Shown: piece by piece, positions 1 through 6,356 of the stretch
Position numbering within the stretch: position 1 is the first letter of the stretch
Layout: each line of letters opens with the position of its first letter
From: an uncultured Lacticaseibacillus sp.
GTDB taxonomy: Bacteria > Bacillota > Bacilli > Lactobacillales > Lactobacillaceae
Reading direction: 5' to 3'
NCBI GenBank assembly: GCA_934370925.1
Contig: CAKRNG010000038.1
Span: forward strand, 1-12,611
DNA length: 12,611 bases
Notes under the pieces: generated by a model
Databases searched by the model: none
What the model was told of the DNA's origin: nothing
What the model saw: the letters and a program-made list of their open reading frames with translations, nothing else
Position numbers and translations under genes: made by a program

Positions 1-33
1 TACCGGAATCATGCCGTTCAAGAAAGCGCATAA
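1..33 (+). CDS. IS3-family transposase (OrfB), C-terminal end only
   Basis: The plus frame from base 1 reads YRNHAVQESA followed by TAA. IS150-group IS3 transposases commonly end with a segment like GMTPVEYRNHA and a few more residues, so this is most likely the last ten residues of the DDE integrase subunit OrfB. The rest lies beyond the window edge. The same ten residues recur at the right end on the minus strand. The fragment is very short, so the call leans on the repeat structure and the adjacent inverted repeat as much as on the residues. Confidence 0.6.
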   Translation, partial: YRNHAVQESA

Positions 34-75
34 GACTTTAATTATTTGACTGTCTACTTGGCGCGGAGCCGTGCC
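1..75 (+). mobile_element. Terminal fragment of an IS3-family insertion sequence (left copy)
   Basis: This stretch is the transposase-3'-end terminus of an insertion sequence whose body lies outside the window to the left. It matches the reverse complement of 12535-12609 over 75 bases with a single difference (position 61, G against A). After a transposase stop codon at 31-33 it contains the segment TGACTGTCTACTTG and then the tip GCGGAGCCGTGCC. Repeats of the AAGTAGACAG type are familiar from IS150-group IS3 elements of lactic acid bacteria. The shared sequence ends at base 75, which I take as the IS edge to within a base or two. Family assignment is from recall of this family's ends and transposase C-terminus, not from a search. 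Confidence 0.75.
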
Positions 76-77
76 CC

Positions 78-97
78 CTTAGGATTTCGCCGTGCGC
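78..97 (-). terminator. Half of a terminator-type hairpin downstream of the UspA gene, cut by the IS
   Basis: Read on the minus strand, the sequence GCGCACGGCGAAATCCTAAG follows the uspA stop by about 30 bases. It looks like the ascending arm and loop of a rho-independent hairpin, with the descending arm missing where the IS begins at base 75. The 11 bases CTTAGGATTTC (plus strand, 78-88) occur identically in the complete hairpin at 2321-2362, which supports the reading of a truncated hairpin. The IS may supply a substitute terminator, or transcripts may read into it. Confidence 0.5.
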
Positions 98-126
98 TAT
101 TTTGTTTCGGGTTGAACTTTCTTGAA

Positions 127-579
127 TTAGCGAACAATCAGAACGGAAACCGGCGCGTACTTGGCAATCGATGCTGCGTTTGAGCCGAAATGGCGGGTAA
201 GCCCCTTCCGAGTTTCTGCGCCGATAATGACGAGGTCGGGTTGAACGGTCGGGATGATTTCTTTTAGAATCACGTCGTCCGGATCACCTTCGCCGATAAG
301 ACTTTCGACACGTGCAACACCGGCATCACGTGCTTGTTTGACGTATTGCTTAACCTGCTGAACGAGTTCTTGTCGGGCGTGTTCAAGGTGCGTTTTGCTC
401 AACGCTTCGTATACATTTAATTCATCGTCCTCAAGAACAGAGGTGATGGTTAACTTTGCGTTGTCCTGAATGGCGCGTTTGACGGCGTATGCGAAGGCAA
501 GTTGCGCGTCATCGGCACGGTCGACCCCAACCAGAATGTGGGTGTAATCGGGTTTCGTTTGAAATTTGGTCTCAGTCAT
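127..579 (-). CDS. Universal stress protein, UspA family
   Basis: A 150-residue single-domain universal stress protein, the usual length for this family. These are cytoplasmic alpha/beta proteins of the HUP fold, many of which bind ATP and modulate stress survival. Seen in the sequence: the N-terminal strand HILVGVDRADDAQLAF (residues 14-29) with the conserved VGVD, and a C-terminal IIGAETRKG...FGSN segment (G120, G126, G132-S133). This segment corresponds to the G-2x-G-9x-G-S/T nucleotide loop, but its spacing departs from the strict pattern, so ATP binding is likely but not certain. The start is supported by AGGAGG seven bases upstream. The gene lies 44 bases downstream of mntH on the same strand with no terminator between, so co-transcription with mntH is likely; such pairing is familiar in lactobacilli. 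Its own terminator seems truncated by the IS at the window edge. Confidence 0.93.
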   Translation of the reverse strand: MTETKFQTKPDYTHILVGVDRADDAQLAFAYAVKRAIQDNAKLTITSVLEDDELNVYEALSKTHLEHARQELVQQVKQYVKQARDAGVARVESLIGEGDPDDVILKEIIPTVQPDLVIIGAETRKGLTRHFGSNAASIAKYAPVSVLIVR

Positions 580-623
580 GATGAATCCTCCTATTCTTAC
601 TAATCACCTGTTTAAAATTATGG

Positions 624-2195
624 TTACTTTGCGGCTAGTTGTCCGTCACGCAACCGTTTGTTACCGCGGTAAAGATCATATGCACACCAAGCGAGGAGTG
701 CGAGAACTAACACAATTGCGACATAAGCGAGTAGGTGGGCGTGGTTAACGGCAGTTGCACTCGCGTTATCACCTAGGAATCCCGCAAATGAGTCGGGGAG
801 TCCGAGGAGGTTGAGGTAAGTCAACCCAATGACGGAAATCCAGCCACAAACGCTTGTCCACGTCGCGTTCTTGAACCGCTTGCCCATTTCGACTTCACTG
901 CTGGTTAACATGAGCAGTGGCAGCATGGAGAATGGCAGTGCAAACGCGAGGAAGACCTGGGAGTTGTTCATTAATGTATTGAGCGCTTCGTGTTCATCAA
1001 GTGCTGGCAAATTGCGGGTCATCCAGACGCAGATGAGGACGGGAATCACAGAAATCAGACGGGTAATGAGGCGTCGTGCCCACAGTGGCATCTTCATGTG
1101 GACGAAACCTTCCATAATGACTTGTCCGGTTAGGGTACCCGTAATCGTTGAGTTTTGCCCGGATGCAAGTAGCGCAACGGCGAACAGGGTTGAGAGAATT
1201 CCTGATTTTGCAACGGCAATCAGGACGCCATTGCTCAGCATGGATGTGTCAGAAAGTGCCTGAAACAAGCCGAAGAAAGACGGGTCTTTGACGGTACCGG
1301 ATTTGAATACAGCGACACCCATGATGAGGAGCAAGGAATTCACAACAAAAGCAAACGTCAGCTGAATATTAGAATCCCAAGTGCTGAACCGGACTGCAGT
1401 GGCGACTTCTTCTTCATCGTCGTGATTAATCTTGCGGGTTTGTGATACAGCGGAATGCAAGTAGAGGTTGTGGGGCATTACGGTTGCTCCGATAATACCG
1501 AGTGCACCGCTGAGTGGTGTCATCCCGCCAACGGAAGGGTGTGATGCGACCGTGCCAGCGGTTGGCACGAGGCCCTTGATAATGCCAGCCCAGTTGGGAC
1601 TAGAGAGGGCGACCTGATAAACGAAAACCAACAGGATGACCATGATTAGGCAAACCACGATGGCTTCAATTTTTCGGAATCCCACGCGCGTCAGGAGTAA
1701 TAATAGCAGAACGTCGAACACCGTAATGAACACCGCGATGACGAGGGGGATGTGGAATAAGAGGTAAAGGGCGATTGCCGCCCCAATAACTTCGGCGATA
1801 TCAGTCGCCATGATGGCAAATTCCGTCATAATCCAGAGAATAATGCCAAGGCTTTTGCTCGTTCGGGCACGGATGGCTTGTGCTAAATCCATTCGCCCAA
1901 CAATCCCAAGCTTCGCGGCCATGTTCTGAAGCAACATGGCGATGAGGCTGGAAATCAGAATAACAGACATGAGGAGGTATTGGAAATTCTGACCACCCGT
2001 AATACTAGTTGACCAGTTTCCGGGATCCATGTACCCAACGGCAACGAGTGCGCCAGGACCGGAATAGGCAAACAAGGTGCGCCAAAATCCCTTTCCTTTG
2101 GGGACCTCAACAGTGCCGTTGATTTCCTCAAGTGACGGCCCGTTCGCATATTCAATCAGTCGATGCTTACGGGGTGTTTCTGGTGTGTGCTTCAT
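624..2195 (-). CDS. mntH: Divalent metal cation (manganese) transporter, Nramp family
   Basis: A 523-residue Nramp/SLC11 proton-coupled divalent metal importer of the cytoplasmic membrane, with Mn2+ the usual bacterial substrate. Diagnostic residues are present: DPGN in TM1 (57-60; part of GYMDPGN) and MPHN in TM6 (240-243; MPHNLYLHS), which together line the metal site. About eleven hydrophobic segments follow the hydrophilic N-terminus, as in lactobacillar MntH. The reading frame stays open upstream to 2342, but the start chosen here (ATG at 2195, protein [10 protein letters not shown]) has an AAAGGAAGG ribosome binding site eight bases upstream and matches the typical N-terminus [15 protein letters not shown]. 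The upstream extension runs through hairpin DNA and is not credible as protein. mntH leads a probable mntH-uspA operon and is divergent from a MarR regulator. Its long structured upstream region suggests regulation at DNA or RNA level. Lactobacilli accumulate manganese against oxidative stress, which would fit with the stress protein downstream. Confidence 0.95.
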   Translation of the reverse strand: MKHTPETPRKHRLIEYANGPSLEEINGTVEVPKGKGFWRTLFAYSGPGALVAVGYMDPGNWSTSITGGQNFQYLLMSVILISSLIAMLLQNMAAKLGIVGRMDLAQAIRARTSKSLGIILWIMTEFAIMATDIAEVIGAAIALYLLFHIPLVIAVFITVFDVLLLLLLTRVGFRKIEAIVVCLIMVILLVFVYQVALSSPNWAGIIKGLVPTAGTVASHPSVGGMTPLSGALGIIGATVMPHNLYLHSAVSQTRKINHDDEEEVATAVRFSTWDSNIQLTFAFVVNSLLLIMGVAVFKSGTVKDPSFFGLFQALSDTSMLSNGVLIAVAKSGILSTLFAVALLASGQNSTITGTLTGQVIMEGFVHMKMPLWARRLITRLISVIPVLICVWMTRNLPALDEHEALNTLMNNSQVFLAFALPFSMLPLLMLTSSEVEMGKRFKNATWTSVCGWISVIGLTYLNLLGLPDSFAGFLGDNASATAVNHAHLLAYVAIVLVLALLAWCAYDLYRGNKRLRDGQLAAK

Positions 2196-2320
2196 TTTGA
2201 ACCTTCCTTTCTGCTGCGTGCATGCCATCGCAACGTAGCTGCCACTGTCTTCAATGGCAATCCGAGATTTTATCGGAGAGGCTGCGCCAAAACAGACGGA
2301 TTGGCCCCGGTATACAGGGC

Positions 2321-2362
2321 AGTCATGATGGAAATCCCGCACTTAGGATTTCTATTGGGACT
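2321..2362. repeat. Intergenic hairpin of the CC-yAAGTTCG-GG-like family (copy upstream of mntH)
   Basis: On the plus strand AGTC (2321-2324) pairs with GACT (2359-2362) and GGAAATCC (2330-2337) pairs with GGATTTCT (2346-2353), around an eight-base loop. On the minus strand the loop with its closing pairs reads CC-TAAGTGCG-GG. It has the same length (42 bases) and the same AGTC...AAATCC...GGATTTCT...GGGACT frame as the element at 7845-7886. No T-run follows on the minus strand, so it is not an obvious terminator for mntH transcripts. Confidence 0.6.
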
Positions 2363-2400
2363 ACTTTGTATGTTAAGGGACCGTCTTTTGGCGCGCGATT

Positions 2401-2413
2401 GGATGTAACATCC
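2401..2413. promoter_or_regulatory. 13-base perfect palindrome upstream of mntH
   Basis: GGATGT-A-ACATCC is a perfect inverted repeat about 205 bases before the mntH start codon. It has the size and symmetry of a dimeric regulator site, but I cannot name the regulator. It does not resemble the MntR box I know from Bacillus. It could instead be a short stem in the leader RNA. Confidence 0.3.
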
Positions 2414-2542
2414 GTGTGCTCGCGACGTCTGACACAACCTCATGTACCGAAATGTCTTAGGGTGAAGAGCGGTTAAGCTAGTGCACAGGAAAACCTGTTG
2501 GCACCACGGCATTCACCTGTCGAACGTTTAAGGTACGGCTAA

Positions 2543-2572
2543 ATATTACGCCCGTGACCAATCAGATGTAAA
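2543..2572 (-). promoter_or_regulatory. Candidate mntH promoter
   Basis: On the minus strand TTTACA (plus 2567-2572) and TAATAT (plus 2543-2548) stand 18 bases apart. They match the -35 consensus at five of six positions and the -10 consensus at four of six. This is the best pair I found upstream of mntH by eye. Another possibility is the TATACC near 2663-2670, with weaker spacing. Confidence 0.3.
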
Positions 2573-2662
2573 ACGTTTTTTTGGTATGAATGCCCATAAA
2601 TAGGCGTTTTAGTTTACGGGAACCGTTTTCCTGATGTGGCGAAAAGTCGAATAGACAATATT

Positions 2663-2750
2663 GGTATACCTAAGCAAATTAACGTCGTGTTAAGTACCAC
2701 GCCATTCTACTAGACGCTGACTAACCAATTTTGTGACGGAAAGTAATTGG
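2663..2750. promoter_or_regulatory. Cluster of inverted repeats in the mntH-marR divergent region
   Basis: Three symmetrical sequences lie in a row: the eight-base palindrome GGTATACC (2663-2670), TTAAC-gtcgt-GTTAA (2679-2693), and CCAATT (2725-2730) paired with AATTGG (2745-2750) across 14 bases. They occupy the middle of the region between two divergent genes and could be operators for either. No protein assignment is possible from sequence alone. Confidence 0.3.
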
Positions 2751-2795
2751 TCAAACAAAATCAAAGAAAGACGTAAAAAAGAAGCGATTTGGTTG

Positions 2796-2838
2796 TATAC
2801 TGACAATGATTGTTAGGTGGTGCAAACTATTTTTGCAC
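2796..2838 (+). promoter_or_regulatory. Promoter and operator of the MarR-family gene
   Basis: A TATACT -10 box (2796-2801) is followed by the inverted repeat ACAAT-G-ATTGT (2803-2813) and then GTGCAAA (2820-2826) paired with TTTGCAC (2832-2838) over five bases. The -35 is weak. Both repeats lie at and just downstream of the expected transcription start, the usual place for an autorepressing MarR dimer to block its own promoter. MarR sites are typically imperfect palindromes of about 16-20 bp, which the 19-base GTGCAAA repeat fits. Autoregulation is inferred. Confidence 0.45.
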
Positions 2839-2916
2839 ATGATTAAAGCCACTAATAATAGGAGGGGCGTTACCAAGAAGAAGACGTAAAGCACAAATCA
2901 GAGAGGGCTGAGTAAG

Positions 2917-3372
2917 ATGGCAACAAATGACACGTTGCGAGATATTTTCGTGGACGAAGCAATAATCGATGATTTTACAATGTTTAGTATTTATATGGCG
3001 GATGCAGAGCGCCGATATCAGGAGCGCGTGATGCGCCACGGGAACCAAGGACAAGGTAAGGCACTGAGCCTTTTGGGGGCTATGGGGAAGATGACCCAGA
3101 CGGAATTGGGTCAGCGACTCCACGTGACACCCGCATCTGCATCTGAGTTAATCGGCAAACTTGTACAGCGGGGGCTGATTCACCGTGAGCGGTCGACACG
3201 TGATGGGCGGGTGATGATGATTGCCTTGTCTGATCAGGGGCAAACTGAACTTCAGGAACACCGTGATTTTTACGCGAGCATACTTGTGAATTTGACAGAA
3301 GAAGAGCGCACACAATTTGCGTCATTCATCAGGAAACTGGTTTCCTCTGTCAAGTTGCAATACAGCTTATAA
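2917..3372 (+). CDS. MarR-family transcriptional regulator
   Basis: A 151-residue cytoplasmic DNA-binding protein of usual MarR length. The winged helix-turn-helix spans roughly residues 45-110: the lead-in GQGKALSLLGAMGKMTQTEL, recognition helix TPASASELIGKLVQRGLI (71-88) and the wing with the signature D96-G-R98 (RSTRDGRVMMIALSDQG). N- and C-terminal helices form the dimer interface in this family. The ATG has GAGAGG about ten bases upstream. It is transcribed divergently from mntH, separated by 721 bases containing several palindromes, and ends in its own strong terminator, so it is monocistronic. Such regulators often respond to phenolics, oxidants or drugs; the ligand cannot be read from the sequence. 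It may control itself and possibly the mntH operon. An AGGAGGGG at 2860-2867 has no start codon behind it and is not used for this gene. Confidence 0.93.
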   Translation: MATNDTLRDIFVDEAIIDDFTMFSIYMADAERRYQERVMRHGNQGQGKALSLLGAMGKMTQTELGQRLHVTPASASELIGKLVQRGLIHRERSTRDGRVMMIALSDQGQTELQEHRDFYASILVNLTEEERTQFASFIRKLVSSVKLQYSL

Positions 3373-3421
3373 ATGAGCCATTAAGTCGGCGCAAACTGGA
3401 AGACGGTCCTGCACATCTAAA

Positions 3422-3469
3422 GAGGCACAGGCATAACTCCTAAGTTCGGGAGTTATGCCTGTGCTTCTT
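3422..3469 (+). terminator. Strong hairpin terminator after the MarR gene
   Basis: GCACAGGCATAACTCC (3425-3440) pairs perfectly over 16 bp with GGAGTTATGCCTGTGC (3449-3464) around the loop TAAGTTCG, followed by TTCTTC. The outer AAG/CTT extends it. The U-run is short, but the stem is very stable. Loop and closing bases define the hairpin family also seen at 2321, 7836 and both window ends. Confidence 0.8.
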
Positions 3470-3481
3470 CGCGTACCGGAC

Positions 3482-3851
3482 CAAACCAGCTTCAGGTACA
3501 GTTGCATTTGGCGATGGTTACCCTCATTGTATAAGGCGCCGACTGGATGATAAAGTTATTTATTATGGAAACATAATTATGACGATTGCGAACAAACGCG
3601 ACGTTGATGCTGTAACAACTGGTGTTATTTTCAAGAAGGACAGTCAATCTATCCACAAATAAGGTGAAACTGTACCAATGACGCGCTACTTGTAACACAA
3701 TGTTGATGAACTGCATAAAACCCAACTCGAAAACAACTAGATATCTCATAAGCAATTGTGGTGATTCTATGGTGAATCCTGATATATAATGTTATTATAA
3801 ACAGATATTTAATAAAACGAATGGAAAATTCACAAGATTGGATGGACGCTT
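3482..3851 (+). promoter_or_regulatory. Noncoding AT-rich stretch with promoter of the GGDEF-EAL gene
   Basis: About 370 bases without a convincing gene. The distal half shows no feature I can name. The proximal half has a clear -10 box TATAAT at 3785-3790, itself half of the inverted repeat TATAAT-gtt-ATTATA (3785-3799). A GATTC...GAATC repeat (3763-3778) lies where the -35 to -10 spacer would be; no good -35 is present. TTCACAAGATT at 3829-3839 also occurs upstream of the second GGDEF gene (minus strand, plus coordinates 7561-7571). An 87-codon minus-strand open frame here looks accidental. Confidence 0.5.
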
Positions 3852-5702
3852 ATGAACTTCGACTCAAGCATGACTGGAATGCTCATCATACGAATTATCA
3901 TCGCTTGTTTCTTTGCAACGGGCTTTGTGGCGTGCTTCCAACATTTTTGGTTAGACGCGTTTGAAAATACGGAAATCGGTCCCGTGAGAAAGATGTATCG
4001 GCGGGTGATGCTGACGGTCATGACGGTTGTCTTGGGCACCGTCCTCCATTTTGCCGCCATGGTCCTGACAACGGGGCAATTGGGACTTGTCTACCACAAC
4101 TGGTCTCTGTTCTTATTAATCGTCCCGTTTCTTTTCAACGGGTTTAACTGGTTTGAAAAGGGAATCCAGTACGTTGCAATCATAATCATCTGGTTTATGC
4201 GTCACACCAGTAATTATCTGGAACCATATCCACTCGCTGCTGCAGTGATTCTCTTTGTGATGTTGTTACTCATGCGGCGCAATCGGGACAGGATTGTTCG
4301 CCATGCGCCCCTCAGCGTTCTGATTGCGTTTATCATTGCCGTCCTGTTCTGGACAACGGCGCCGCGATACTCGATGGGTGTGACGATGACGGGTGAAATG
4401 CTGGTTGAAGCCATCGCGTTCTTTACCATCATAATTGCGTTTGTCATGGGCTACTGGGTGCGTCAGTACCACGAAGATGAACACCGAATCCAACTCGAGC
4501 GTTTGGCGAACTACGACACGTTGACGAATGCGAAGACGTATTCGATGTACCAGCGTGAAGTGACCGAACTTTTCAACAATGCGAAGGAGAACGGCGAACC
4601 TTTGACGCTCGTCACACTGGACATCGACCGCTTCAAGCAGATTAACGACCATTACGGCCATCTAGCGGGGAACACGGTGCTCATTGGGGTAGCGACCACG
4701 ATTGATAGCGTGTTAAGTAACGTGGCGGACGACCTGCGCGTTTACCGAACGGGTGGGGAGGAGTTCAACATTGTTTTCCCAAACCGGACCGTAGATGATG
4801 TCTTCCCGATTATCGAAGCGTGCTGGCAAACGGTGCGTAAGAGCGAGTACGATTATTACGAACGGAATATTGCCGTGACGATTTCGGTGGGGATGACGGA
4901 AATGACTGCGGACGACCGGACCATCGACGACACTTACAAGCGGGCGGACGATTCGCTCTACAAGAGTAAGCGTAGTGGCCGGGATGCCATCTCCATTAAT
5001 CAGGAGACAAAGTTGGTCAACAAGCACAGTCAGGAAGATTTTGTGGCCAGTTATTCCTTCTTTACGCAGGGGATTTACAATATTGATATGGCTGCACACA
5101 ACCGAATCGGGAACGAACTGTTGCTGCGGACGTTTGATCAGGGACAGAATCGGTGGATTTTACCAGATGATTTTGAGATTCCCCACAACATCCAGATTAT
5201 GCTGATGAAGCAGGTGCTGGACAAAACGAGTGTGCACTGTATCACCATCAACCTGACGGCGGCCCAGTTCAGCGATTCGGACGTGGCGGAAGCCTTGACC
5301 GAATTCGCACGGACCTCCCCAACGTTAGATCAATTGACGGTGGAAATCACGGATATTACGAACCTGACGGACACCCGCAGCATCAGCGCAATTTACCGTG
5401 CAGCGAATGTGCGCATTCTGATTGATGATGTCGGTAGTGATAACAGTTTCGAGCTTGTGCGGAACGTTCTGAGCTACGTGGATGGTGTGAAGTTTGCGAT
5501 GCAGAATCTGCGGACGACGAACACGGACGAGCAGTTGACGTCGCGGATGCAGTTCTGGCAGAAGGTGGCGAGTGATAACCAGCTGACGTTCATTCTGGAA
5601 GGGGTTGAGACGACTTCTGACTTGAAGACGGCAGACAGATTGGGCATTCGGTACGTGCAGGGCTACCATTTCGGCAAACCAACATTACCGAATATTGATT
5701 AG
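3852..5702 (+). CDS. Membrane GGDEF-EAL protein (diguanylate cyclase / putative c-di-GMP phosphodiesterase)
   Basis: A 616-residue membrane signalling protein. Residues 1-205 hold about seven hydrophobic segments (near 9-30, 52-72, 83-98, 105-116, 126-142, 153-170, 183-203) and probably form the sensor. The GGDEF domain (about 215-385) carries DIDRFKQINDHYGH (257-270) and the active-site GGEEF (301-305), so c-di-GMP synthesis is plausible. The RxxD inhibitory site is absent (ADDL at 292-295). The EAL domain (about 400-614) is divergent: ELLLR in place of EALxR (E422), N467, E498, D525-D526 in IDDVG, K547, E583 in EGVE, Q603 in QGYHF. These mostly preserve the metal/catalytic set, but the DDFGTGYS loop is DDVGSDNSF and the Asp after the Lys pair is Ala549, so hydrolysis is uncertain. 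ATG start with GGATGGA five bases upstream. A perfect 18-bp hairpin follows the stop. Dual activity, or a degenerate EAL acting as a c-di-GMP sensor, are both possible. Confidence 0.9.
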   Translation: MNFDSSMTGMLIIRIIIACFFATGFVACFQHFWLDAFENTEIGPVRKMYRRVMLTVMTVVLGTVLHFAAMVLTTGQLGLVYHNWSLFLLIVPFLFNGFNWFEKGIQYVAIIIIWFMRHTSNYLEPYPLAAAVILFVMLLLMRRNRDRIVRHAPLSVLIAFIIAVLFWTTAPRYSMGVTMTGEMLVEAIAFFTIIIAFVMGYWVRQYHEDEHRIQLERLANYDTLTNAKTYSMYQREVTELFNNAKENGEPLTLVTLDIDRFKQINDHYGHLAGNTVLIGVATTIDSVLSNVADDLRVYRTGGEEFNIVFPNRTVDDVFPIIEACWQTVRKSEYDYYERNIAVTISVGMTEMTADDRTIDDTYKRADDSLYKSKRSGRDAISINQETKLVNKHSQEDFVASYSFFTQGIYNIDMAAHNRIGNELLLRTFDQGQNRWILPDDFEIPHNIQIMLMKQVLDKTSVHCITINLTAAQFSDSDVAEALTEFARTSPTLDQLTVEITDITNLTDTRSISAIYRAANVRILIDDVGSDNSFELVRNVLSYVDGVKFAMQNLRTTNTDEQLTSRMQFWQKVASDNQLTFILEGVETTSDLKTADRLGIRYVQGYHFGKPTLPNID

Positions 5703-6216
5703 GTCCCCAGTAGATAAAACAAGGCACGCAGAAATTCTTCTGCGTGCCTTGTTTTGTATACTGGGGGCGAACTTGTCTACATTAATGATTGGACTCATTG
5801 AGGGATGGGGTAGTTGGGCCCATCCCGTTCAATTATCGATTAACGGCCAAGCCCAATTGATCAGTGTCGGGCAAATCATCGGTCAGTATGGGCTTTTGCT
5901 GGGCGCATGGACTTGTCTAGTGGTGGCGATAACGCGCGTTTGGCAGCGTTGGGTTAGTAACCCGATGGTATGGTTGGAGACGGTGCTGATAATCTTGCTA
6001 CTTAGTCAGTCAGAGCTGTTAACTACAACTTACTTGCCTCGATTAGCGTTATTTCTACCAAGTACGTACGTCAACCTGAACCGAGTGATTTTACAGCATA
6101 CAGACGCTGATATGAATGTGATTCGTCCGGTTCTGACCCCCAAATATGCGGTCATATTATTACTGGGATTGTCCTTGATACAGCAACATCCCAGAAACAG
6201 AAAACGTGCCAATTAA
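5695..6216 (+). CDS. Small multi-spanning membrane protein of unknown function
   Basis: An open frame of up to 173 residues with about four hydrophobic segments (near 15-36, 58-82, 90-108, 150-164 in full-length numbering), so an integral membrane protein. I do not recognise the family. The full frame opens with a TTG that overlaps the stop of the GGDEF-EAL gene by eight bases, but it has no ribosome binding site and its codons 8-21 run through the terminator hairpin at 5716-5755. Alternative starts are TTG at 5773, three bases after GGGGGCG, and ATG at 5785. The ATG would cut off most of the first membrane segment, so TTG at 5773 or the full frame is favoured. Position between two c-di-GMP enzymes suggests, without proof, a related role. 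It ends in a bidirectional terminator shared with the convergent GGDEF gene. Confidence 0.6.
   Translation: MIRSPVDKTRHAEILLRALFCILGANLSTLMIGLIEGWGSWAHPVQLSINGQAQLISVGQIIGQYGLLLGAWTCLVVAITRVWQRWVSNPMVWLETVLIILLLSQSELLTTTYLPRLALFLPSTYVNLNRVILQHTDADMNVIRPVLTPKYAVILLLGLSLIQQHPRNRKRAN
5716..5755 (+). terminator. Perfect 18-bp hairpin terminator after the GGDEF-EAL gene
   Basis: AAAACAAGGCACGCAGAA (5716-5733) is perfectly complementary to TTCTGCGTGCCTTGTTTT (5738-5755), with a four-base loop ATTC. The descending arm ends in GTTTTGT, giving a usable U-tract, and the flanking A-run makes it bidirectional in form. It begins 13 bases after the stop of the upstream gene. It also sits inside the open frame of the next gene, so it could act as an attenuator for it. 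Confidence 0.85.
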
Positions 6217-6272
6217 AAAGAAGCCAGGTAGCGTACCTCCAATTCCGGTTGTGCGACATGGCTTCTTTTTTT
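6215..6272. terminator. Bidirectional terminator between convergent genes
   Basis: AAAAAGAAGCCA (6215-6226) pairs with TGGCTTCTTTTT (6259-6270) followed by further Ts. The 32-base apex contains its own small hairpin GGTA-gcg-TACC (6227-6237). It overlaps the stop codon of the upstream membrane-protein gene. Because A and T runs flank both sides it can stop transcription from either direction, which suits its place between that gene and the convergent GGDEF gene. Confidence 0.8.
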
Positions 6273-6317
6273 GCCACGCGCGTAAGGAATACCAAACACT
6301 TGATACACCGTTGATTG

Positions 6318-6345
6318 AACACGCGTTACATTTGTCACGCGTGTT
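6318..6345 (-). terminator. Hairpin just downstream of the GGDEF gene
   Basis: AACACGCGT (6318-6326) pairs perfectly with ACGCGTGTT (6337-6345) around a ten-base loop, beginning 12 bases after the stop of the minus-strand GGDEF gene. There is no T-run after it on the minus strand, so it may be a weak terminator, a 3'-end stabiliser or a protein site. Confidence 0.4.
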
Positions 6346-6356
6346 ATGGAAACCGA

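Larger units (their letters stand above)
2196..2535 (-). promoter_or_regulatory. Probable long structured 5' leader of mntH
   Basis: About 340 bases separate the best minus-strand promoter candidate (2543-2572) from the mntH start. They contain several pairing segments. GGTGAA (2461-2466) pairs with TTCACC (2512-2517) and encloses GTGC-ACAGG-aaaa-CCTGT-TG-GCAC (2481-2504). There is a 13-base palindrome at 2401-2413 and a hairpin at 2321-2362. Near the RBS two mutually exclusive pairings of TGCCAT are possible: with the nearby CAGTGGC arm (one G-U pair) or with the downstream ATGGCA. I looked for the GGGGAGTAGC core of the yybP-ykoY Mn riboswitch and for T-box signatures and did not see them. 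The structures are visible in the sequence; the idea that this is a regulatory leader is inference. Confidence 0.4.

Noticed and set aside
2196..2342. N-terminal extension of mntH by 49 codons
   Set aside because: The upstream ATG lacks a ribosome binding site and the extension runs through hairpin DNA; the internal ATG at 2195 has a good site and gives the usual family N-terminus.
2196..2600. yybP-ykoY manganese riboswitch or T-box upstream of mntH
   Set aside because: The GGGGAGTAGC-type core and the T-box GGTGGNACC signature were not found; only generic stems are visible.
2860..2890. Leader peptide gene after AGGAGGGG upstream of the MarR gene
   Set aside because: No start codon stands at a usable distance before the frame closes.
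3492..3755. 87-codon open frame on the minus strand
   Set aside because: AT-rich, no ribosome binding site, no recognisable domain, lies in a promoter region.
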